64,000 nucleotides of DNA from an uncultured Phycisphaerales bacterium (GTDB lineage: Bacteria > Planctomycetota > Phycisphaerae > Sedimentisphaerales > Anaerobacaceae), in contig CAIODZ010000021.1 of the NCBI GenBank assembly GCA_903857265.1, positions 1-64,000 on the forward strand, written 5' to 3'. Each line of letters starts with the position of its first letter. Position 1 is the stretch's first letter. The translations under genes and the position numbers were made by a program. Positions 58,879 to 64,000 of this stretch are shown here, piece after piece. The notes under the pieces are model-generated. The model ran no database searches and was not told the origin of the DNA. It worked only from the letters and a program-made list of their open reading frames with translations.

Positions 58879-60099
58879 CTATACGCTATCGTAATTCTTA
58901 TGTGCTTGCAGCCATTTGGTGACCCACTGTTTCGCATCATCGGCTGACTGCAATTTTCCTTCTAATTGCGCGATATACATTTCATCAGCGAGTTGGCCAA
59001 GCGATGGGCCGGGGACGGCGCCGAGGGCTATAAGGTCGTGGCCATTTAATAATGGTTTAGGTCGCAACTCTACGCCTTTTAACTGCTTTATTCTTTTGCG
59101 TAATTTGATTAGCGGGCCGACGGTTTGATTGCTCGCCTTTTGAATGGCTTTTTGCAAGGCGAAAAGGTCTTCGAAATACGGCTCAGATAACAGCAATTTC
59201 AATTCCGCCAGCGACAGCTCTTTCAATAAACAGCCGCGTTTATCTAAAAGAAATTCGATTTGCTTTTCCTGATTCCTGCTTAGCTTGAGCAGTTCGCACT
59301 TTCCAAGTGCGAAATCGGTCTCGAAGCCAACAAATAACCCCGCCAGCCCCAAAGCAAAATCGATTCTTTTGGGCAGATTAGCAAGCATACGAACCGCAAA
59401 TCCCGCGCCGGGGCAGCCGCAGCCGGAAAAAATGTGGTGAGCCAGACCCGTTTCAATCAGCAGTTCTAATCCTTCGGCACGGTTGGGACTTACTAATATG
59501 CCTTCGAGTTCGGCGGCGATTCGCTCGCCACTGATTTTGGTGATGTTTTTTGCGCCGTCGCATACAGCCGCTTTGGTTTTCGGCTCGATTGCGAAGCCGA
59601 TCTGCGTTGAGAACCTCACCGCCCGAAGCATACGCAGGTAATCTTCGCCAAAGCGTTCGGCTGGTTTGCCTACGGTTCGAATTACGCGTTTCTTCAAATC
59701 CGCCTGTCCTTTGTAATAATCAATCACCTTTTTGGCGATGGGGTCGAAAAACATCGCATTGATGGTAAAGTCTCTGCGGGCAGCGTCTTCACGCGGGCTG
59801 GTGAAACGCACCCTTGAAGGGTGCCTGCCGTCAGCGTAGCCGGATTCGGTCCTGAACGTGGCAACCTCGATCTGGATTTTATCTATCAGGACAACGACAA
59901 CGCCGAATTTAGCGCCGACCTTGAGAGTCCTGCGGAAAAGCTTCGCAACATCATTGGGCTTTGCATCGGTGGCAACGTCATAATCCTTGGGTTTTCTTTT
60001 CAGAAGCATATCGCGAACGCAGCCGCCCGCCAGCATCGCCTCAAAGCCCGCGTCCCTTAACTGCCTGACAATCCGAATTGCCGCCTGTTTATTTGTCAT
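58879..60099 (-). CDS. cca: tRNA nucleotidyltransferase/poly(A) polymerase family (CCA-adding)
   Basis: The class II nucleotidyltransferase head is complete: LAGGCVRDMLLKRKPKDYDVA with the catalytic DYD, VEVATFR-like second strand, TSPREDAARRDFTINAMFFD, and the RNA-binding part RFGEDYLRMLRAVRFSTQIG. Such enzymes add CCA to tRNA ends; tRNA-His here lacks an encoded CCA. Start at 60099 follows AAGG; the frame continues upstream into rsmD. The 3' half is less conserved and contains helices. Confidence 0.9.
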   Translation of the reverse strand: MTNKQAAIRIVRQLRDAGFEAMLAGGCVRDMLLKRKPKDYDVATDAKPNDVAKLFRRTLKVGAKFGVVVVLIDKIQIEVATFRTESGYADGRHPSRVRFTSPREDAARRDFTINAMFFDPIAKKVIDYYKGQADLKKRVIRTVGKPAERFGEDYLRMLRAVRFSTQIGFAIEPKTKAAVCDGAKNITKISGERIAAELEGILVSPNRAEGLELLIETGLAHHIFSGCGCPGAGFAVRMLANLPKRIDFALGLAGLFVGFETDFALGKCELLKLSRNQEKQIEFLLDKRGCLLKELSLAELKLLLSEPYFEDLFALQKAIQKASNQTVGPLIKLRKRIKQLKGVELRPKPLLNGHDLIALGAVPGPSLGQLADEMYIAQLEGKLQSADDAKQWVTKWLQAHKNYDSV

Positions 60100-60104
60100 T
60101 TGCC

Positions 60105-60677
60105 TTATGTCTTTTTTAGTATCGTTACCGCCATATTGCCCCACCGGCGAGTTTCGATGATTTTAAGCGGCCCGTATGATTGGGACAAGACCGTATTTCG
60201 ATGAGTGCGAACAATCACAAAACCGCCCGCCGAGACGAGTTCGCTCAAACGAGTCAGCAGCGTAGCCAGCGGCGAACCTGTCTGCGTATTGGCTGAATCA
60301 ACATAAGGCGGGTCAACAAACGCAAGGTCGTATTGCGGATGCTCGGCATCCATGGGCCAGGCGACACTGAACGCGTCGCTTTTAACTATTTTCGACTGCC
60401 CGGCAAACCCCGCCTTTTCGATATTCTGTTTAAGAACCGGGGCGATTTGGGGATTTTGTTCGACGAACGTTACGAACACCGCCCCCCTGCTGAGCGCCTC
60501 AAGGCCGAGCGACCCGACGCCGGCGAAAATATCCGCGACCGTTTTATCCGCGGGCAGGTCGTATTTTTGCAGGACGTCATAAAGCGACTGCTTGACCCGG
60601 TCGGTAATGGGACGTGAATCCATGCCGGGCGGGCTGAACAGATTCATTCCGCGTTTTAAGCCGGCGATAATTCTCAT
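60105..60677 (-). CDS. rsmD: 16S rRNA (guanine-966-N2) methyltransferase
   Basis: RsmD methylates G966 in 16S rRNA. The 190-residue protein has MRIIAGLKRGMNL, RPITDRVKQSLYDVLQ, SAM motif VADIFAGVGSLGLEALSRGA and the catalytic LAFVDPPYVDS. Its start overlaps the stop of the Dabb gene by four bases and it ends six bases before the chosen cca start, so the three are co-transcribed. Confidence 0.93.
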   Translation of the reverse strand: MRIIAGLKRGMNLFSPPGMDSRPITDRVKQSLYDVLQKYDLPADKTVADIFAGVGSLGLEALSRGAVFVTFVEQNPQIAPVLKQNIEKAGFAGQSKIVKSDAFSVAWPMDAEHPQYDLAFVDPPYVDSANTQTGSPLATLLTRLSELVSAGGFVIVRTHRNTVLSQSYGPLKIIETRRWGNMAVTILKKT

Positions 60678-61096
60678 TTGTTCCAGTAATCGATAGCGAG
60701 AACCTTATCGATGCATCCGCCGAGCGATTTGCCGAATTCCTTATGAGCGGGGTGATTCAGATAAGTGTCTCTGTCCGCCGCACTCGAAAACGACAGCACA
60801 AAACAATGTGTGAAACCTTCCGAACGATTCTCGGTGCTGACGTTGGTCCCCGCCTCAAAACCTTTGATAACATCGATTTTGCCGGGCAAAGATGCGAACG
60901 CTTGCTCAACTTCCCTTATTTGTTCGGGCGTCGTCCCTTCCTTGAATTTGAACAGCACGACGTGTTTCAGCATTTTAGGGCATTCTTTCTGGCACGTCCT
61001 TTGGCATTCGGTTTTCGCGGCAACGCCGCATTTTCGTGCGCAACATCCGATGCATAAAACCGCGATTATGACCAGACACAACATATTTCTTAGCAT
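60674..61096 (-). CDS. Dabb-domain lipoprotein
   Basis: The 140-residue protein has a signal peptide with lipobox AVLCIGC, a Cys-rich spacer (CCARKCGVAAKTECQRTC), then a stress-responsive alpha-beta barrel (Dabb) domain: KHVVLFKFKEGTTPEQIREV and FVLSFSSAADRDTYLNHPAH. Dabb domains form dimeric barrels with varied roles. It is the first gene of a unit with rsmD and cca. Confidence 0.83.
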   Translation of the reverse strand: MLRNMLCLVIIAVLCIGCCARKCGVAAKTECQRTCQKECPKMLKHVVLFKFKEGTTPEQIREVEQAFASLPGKIDVIKGFEAGTNVSTENRSEGFTHCFVLSFSSAADRDTYLNHPAHKEFGKSLGGCIDKVLAIDYWNK

Positions 61097-61241
61097 CTTC
61101 GATTTCCTCCAATATTTATTTTTGTTTTAAAGCCGACAATGCGGCAAATTCTACCAGCACGCAAGGGCAAATTCTACGCCAAAATCCTGCAAACTTTTAT
61201 CCGTCCGCCGGCGTATAGATAAGAAATGACTGAGGATATAA

Positions 61242-61451
61242 GTGCGTAAATCGTTCTCAAAATGGCCTTTTATTATCACACTCGGCTTTGTTGCCGTGGT
61301 CGTAATCGCCGCGTCATCGCAAAAGCAATCGTGCACGACGTGTCCAATCGTCCAGATGTTGAAGGGTATCAGAAGCTGCCAGGTAGCCGAACCCAACTCA
61401 TCGCCGTCTGAGCCGGAACCCAATTCTAAACCGGCACAATCAAATCAGTAA
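61242..61451 (+). CDS. small anchored protein with Cys pairs
   Basis: The 69-residue frame starts at GTG 61242, seven bases after GAGG. It has one membrane helix (WPFIITLGFVAVVVIAAS), a CTTC motif then CQVAEP further on, and a Pro/Ser-rich tail. Its 3' end overlaps the end of the opposite gene (61426-61947) by 26 bases. It may be a small envelope protein; no family recognised. Confidence 0.5.
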   Translation: MRKSFSKWPFIITLGFVAVVVIAASSQKQSCTTCPIVQMLKGIRSCQVAEPNSSPSEPEPNSKPAQSNQ

Positions 61452-61947
61452 CGGGCATGGCGCAGAGGCGAAATTTATCGGCAGCAAGCGTTACCGTTTT
61501 CCACTTGGGGCTGCGCTGTTTCATAAACTTTACGTAATCCGCAAACCGCACGGCTAAAAACAAATACTTATCTTCGTTGAAATCGAAAATCTCTCTGCCG
61601 TCGAAATCCACGTCGATATTTTGAAACCGGTACGCGAAGATAAATGCCGAGTCGTAACCATCCCCGAGCGTTTTTTGCCAGGCGGCCAGACCATCGACGT
61701 CCTCCGTCGTTACCCAGCATTCCAGACGTGACAGGCCCGCCAGCGTTGTGCCTTTGAAATGCCTGCCCTTGACCTCCGCGATTATCTTTTTGCCGGACGA
61801 CGGGCACAGGAGAAAATCGAAACTTTTTAATTGGGACTTTTCATAAACCGGCTTATGCTGGTCCGCAGCGGGGACATACTCGACGTGATTATCAATCAGC
61901 CAGTTCTCGAAGGCCTTCTCGTAATGGTTGGGTGCGTATTCCTTCAT
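61426..61947 (-). CDS. HYExAFE family protein
   Basis: The 173-residue protein starts with the naming motif NHYEKAFENWLIDN, which marks a family known mainly from planctomycetes. The part FDFLLCPSSGKKIIAEVKGR has the D...ExK spacing of PD-(D/E)XK nucleases, followed by LECWVTTEDVDGLAAWQK. A nuclease-like fold is an inference. It lies nine bases after hisS on the same strand and is probably co-transcribed with it. Confidence 0.82.
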   Translation of the reverse strand: MKEYAPNHYEKAFENWLIDNHVEYVPAADQHKPVYEKSQLKSFDFLLCPSSGKKIIAEVKGRHFKGTTLAGLSRLECWVTTEDVDGLAAWQKTLGDGYDSAFIFAYRFQNIDVDFDGREIFDFNEDKYLFLAVRFADYVKFMKQRSPKWKTVTLAADKFRLCAMPVTDLIVPV

Positions 61948-61955
61948 CAGTACTT

Positions 61956-63242
61956 TTAGGGATTTTTGATAAAATCATTAAGTGGGACGGTTTTTTGCTG
62001 CCCAGTCGCCATATCTTTCACCACTATATTGCCTGCCTTGAACTCATCGCCGATTATTACACAGTATTTTGCGTTCTGCTCCGAGGCATTTTTTAACTGT
62101 TTTGATAATCCCGCTGCCTTATAACTGAATGCCGATTTGAAACCTTTTGTTCGCAATGCAGCCGTCAGTTTTACCGCCTCGTCTAAAAGCTCCCCGGCTA
62201 TCGGCACAACATAGTAATCAAGCGTCCTCGACGTAATTTTCTTATCGAGCAAGCCCTTTTCTCGCAGCAGTATTTCAAGAACACAGTCGCCCATACCCAT
62301 CCCGGTTGCTGATACCGCAGGCCCGCCGAAATCGCATAGGAGATTATCGTATCGCCCGCCGCCGCAGATTGCGCGAAGGTCGCCCTGAATATCATGCACT
62401 TCAAAAACAATGCCCGTGTAGTAAGCAAGTCCCCGCACGATACCCGGGTCAAATACGCAGTAATCGCTTATCCCCATCCGGTTCAGCCAGCAGGCACAAT
62501 CCTCAAGCTCCTTTATTGCAATCTCAAGCTGGTCCCCTGTCTCGGCTTTTACAATGTTCTCAATAGAAGTAACGGTTTGCGATTGCATAAAGGCGATGAT
62601 GCGACCCGCCATATCGCCGCCAACCTGTTCGGTCAATGTCGCAGTAAATACCTCAGGAGGCAGTTTGGCTTTTTTGTCCAATAGCGTATAAAGTGGATTC
62701 AGCTTCTCTTCGGGAACGCCGATTTTTTTCAAAACAGCCGCCAAAAGTTTCCTGCTGGATATTTTTACTTTTATGTCCTTTGGCGTAAGGCCGATTTCAC
62801 GCAGGTAATCAACCGTTGTGAAAATCACTTCGGCGTCCGCAAGAACGCTGTCTTCGCCGATGATGTCGATATTCCACTGGAAAAATTCACGCAGACGCCC
62901 TTTTTGCGGGCGTTCCGCCCGGCAAAGCCGTGGCAATGAAAACCACTTTATCGGCTTGGGCAATGCGTTGATTTTCTGGTTGACCATTCTCGCTAAGGTC
63001 GGCGTAATTTCGGGCCTGATTGCCAAATCCCGCTCGCCCCGGTCTTTGAAACTAAACAGTTGCTCGACGATTTCGTCGCCGCTCTTGATTTGATACATCT
63101 GGAGGTATTCGAAGATAGGCCCGTCGTATTCCTCGAAGCCGTTGCGAATCGACGCCTTCTTCCAGCCATCCACAATCCAGTTATGGATAGCCATTTCCTC
63201 AGGATAAAAATCTCGCGTCCCTTTTACAGGCGGTATCTTCAT
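61956..63242 (-). CDS. hisS: histidyl-tRNA synthetase
   Basis: HisS charges tRNA-His. The 428-residue class II synthetase has KIPPVKGTRDFYPEEM, motif 2 FSLPRLCRAERPQKGRLREFFQWN, the His-specific loops FDPGIVRGLAYYTGIVFE and ICGGGRYDNLL, and the C-terminal anticodon-binding domain. AAGGA precedes the ATG. It is followed by the HYExAFE gene. The single tRNA-His of the window has the expected G-1:C73. Confidence 0.96.
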   Translation of the reverse strand: MKIPPVKGTRDFYPEEMAIHNWIVDGWKKASIRNGFEEYDGPIFEYLQMYQIKSGDEIVEQLFSFKDRGERDLAIRPEITPTLARMVNQKINALPKPIKWFSLPRLCRAERPQKGRLREFFQWNIDIIGEDSVLADAEVIFTTVDYLREIGLTPKDIKVKISSRKLLAAVLKKIGVPEEKLNPLYTLLDKKAKLPPEVFTATLTEQVGGDMAGRIIAFMQSQTVTSIENIVKAETGDQLEIAIKELEDCACWLNRMGISDYCVFDPGIVRGLAYYTGIVFEVHDIQGDLRAICGGGRYDNLLCDFGGPAVSATGMGMGDCVLEILLREKGLLDKKITSRTLDYYVVPIAGELLDEAVKLTAALRTKGFKSAFSYKAAGLSKQLKNASEQNAKYCVIIGDEFKAGNIVVKDMATGQQKTVPLNDFIKNP

Positions 63243-63329
63243 TGTCCTTCGTCCTTAACACTACACTTTTGTCGCCAAATACTATATGCTATACGAATCC
63301 CAGCGTCAAGAAATGCAAAAGGAAACCAG

Positions 63330-64000
63330 ATGCCGAAAAATGAGATTGAAATTATATATCAGGACGCCAACATAATCGTCATAAATAAGCCCGCAGGCGT
63401 ATCCGTTACAAAGGACCGCTCAGGCAAGCCCCAGCTCACCGACCTCCTCGTCAAACAATTGGGCAAGGAGATGACCGCCAAGCTGCGTCTCGTTCACCGC
63501 CTCGATAAGGACACCTCAGGCGTGATGATTCTCGCCCTAAACCGCGCCGCCCAGAGGCAATTCGCGGATTATTTTTTCAACCGAACCGTCAAAAAGACAT
63601 ATCTCGCACTCGTCAAAGGCGCGGTCCTTGACCCCCAAGGCGTCGTAGATGCCCCCCTCGCCCCCTGCAAAAAAAAGCCGGAGCTTATGATAATCGACCA
63701 CAGGGGCGGCAAAGAATCTGTAACCAATTGGCGGCTCCTCGCGAATTTCGGCCTCGTATCCCTCATCGCCGCCACCCCGATTACGGGCAGAACGCACCAG
63801 ATTCGCGTGCATCTTGCCAGCATAGGTCTGCCCTTAGCCATCGACCCGCTTTACGCAGGCAGAGAGCCGATTATGCTTTCGGAATTCAAAAAAGATTACC
63901 GTCTTGGCAAATTCCAGGAAGAAAAACCCCTCATCGAACGACTCACCCTCCACGCATATCAAATTGTCCTTCCGCCGGAACTTGTACTGAGCAACGTCGA
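63330..64000 (+). CDS. RluA-family pseudouridine synthase (3' end cut off)
   Basis: From ATG 63330 (AAGGA six bases upstream) the frame runs off the right edge, giving at least 223 residues. Motifs of the RluA/RluD family are clear: IIVINKPAGVSVTKD, the catalytic RLVHRLDKDTSGVMILA, and GRTHQIRVHLASIGLPLAID. It isomerises uridines in rRNA or tRNA. There is no N-terminal S4 domain in the visible part. Which site it modifies cannot be told. Confidence 0.92.
   Translation, partial: MPKNEIEIIYQDANIIVINKPAGVSVTKDRSGKPQLTDLLVKQLGKEMTAKLRLVHRLDKDTSGVMILALNRAAQRQFADYFFNRTVKKTYLALVKGAVLDPQGVVDAPLAPCKKKPELMIIDHRGGKESVTNWRLLANFGLVSLIAATPITGRTHQIRVHLASIGLPLAIDPLYAGREPIMLSEFKKDYRLGKFQEEKPLIERLTLHAYQIVLPPELVLSNV

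Overview
The window reads as a chromosomal segment of a Planctomycetota bacterium, most likely of the Phycisphaerae/Sedimentisphaerales type. The support is two PEP-CTERM surface proteins, dockerin-like calcium loops on a secreted M64 peptidase, a HYExAFE-family protein, pseudopilin-like C-terminal domains on anchored proteins, a transmembrane type II secretion ATPase, and intergenic DNA full of short-period repeats. Taxonomy is inferred from gene content only.

Left part (1-15 kb): a PadR regulator with its HAAS-domain partner, rpsU, hflX, a lipid kinase, a HEAT-repeat lipoprotein, a rhomboid protease, ppdK, a DUF4145 protein, a GNAT acetyltransferase, a secreted M64-dockerin peptidase and an HNH-AP2 protein. 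Accessory region (15.5-25 kb): tRNA-His with a copied 3' end, two PEP-CTERM genes, a 42-residue membrane micro-ORF, a set of repeated hairpin/ribosome-binding-site units, a degenerate receiver protein, a TIR-STAND-TPR protein bracketed by direct repeats, a second copy of the HEAT lipoprotein and an alkaline phosphatase.

Housekeeping part (25-45 kb): hisC, a GH43 glycosidase, hisB, ispF, cysS, ruvCAB, then on the minus strand a GT-C-like membrane protein, tilS, a TPR lipoprotein, lptB-def-fmt-rsmB, and on the plus strand a phosphoesterase, yidC and mnmE.

The most striking locus is 45.3-49.7 kb, a six-gene minus-strand operon: an ArsR regulator, hgcA (corrinoid protein with the NVWCAAGK cap helix), hgcB (ferredoxin with CMECGAC and a terminal Cys pair), a membrane-anchored cysteine-rich thioredoxin-fold protein, a CcdA/DsbD-type thiol transporter and an ACR3 arsenite efflux pump. 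A perfect 26-bp palindrome overlaps its promoter. This predicts mercury methylation, coupled to metalloid sensing and export.

Right part (49.7-64 kb): rpoN, a GspE-like ATPase with CvpA, a HEAT-repeat exported protein, pyruvoyl arginine decarboxylase with agmatinase (arginine to putrescine), a TPR protein with a GspF-like N-terminus, cca, rsmD, a Dabb lipoprotein, a HYExAFE protein, hisS and a truncated pseudouridine synthase. Throughout, intergenic spaces carry heptamer (7-bp) degenerate tandem arrays of several unrelated monomers, some of which run into coding sequences, together with hairpin repeats of at least three families.
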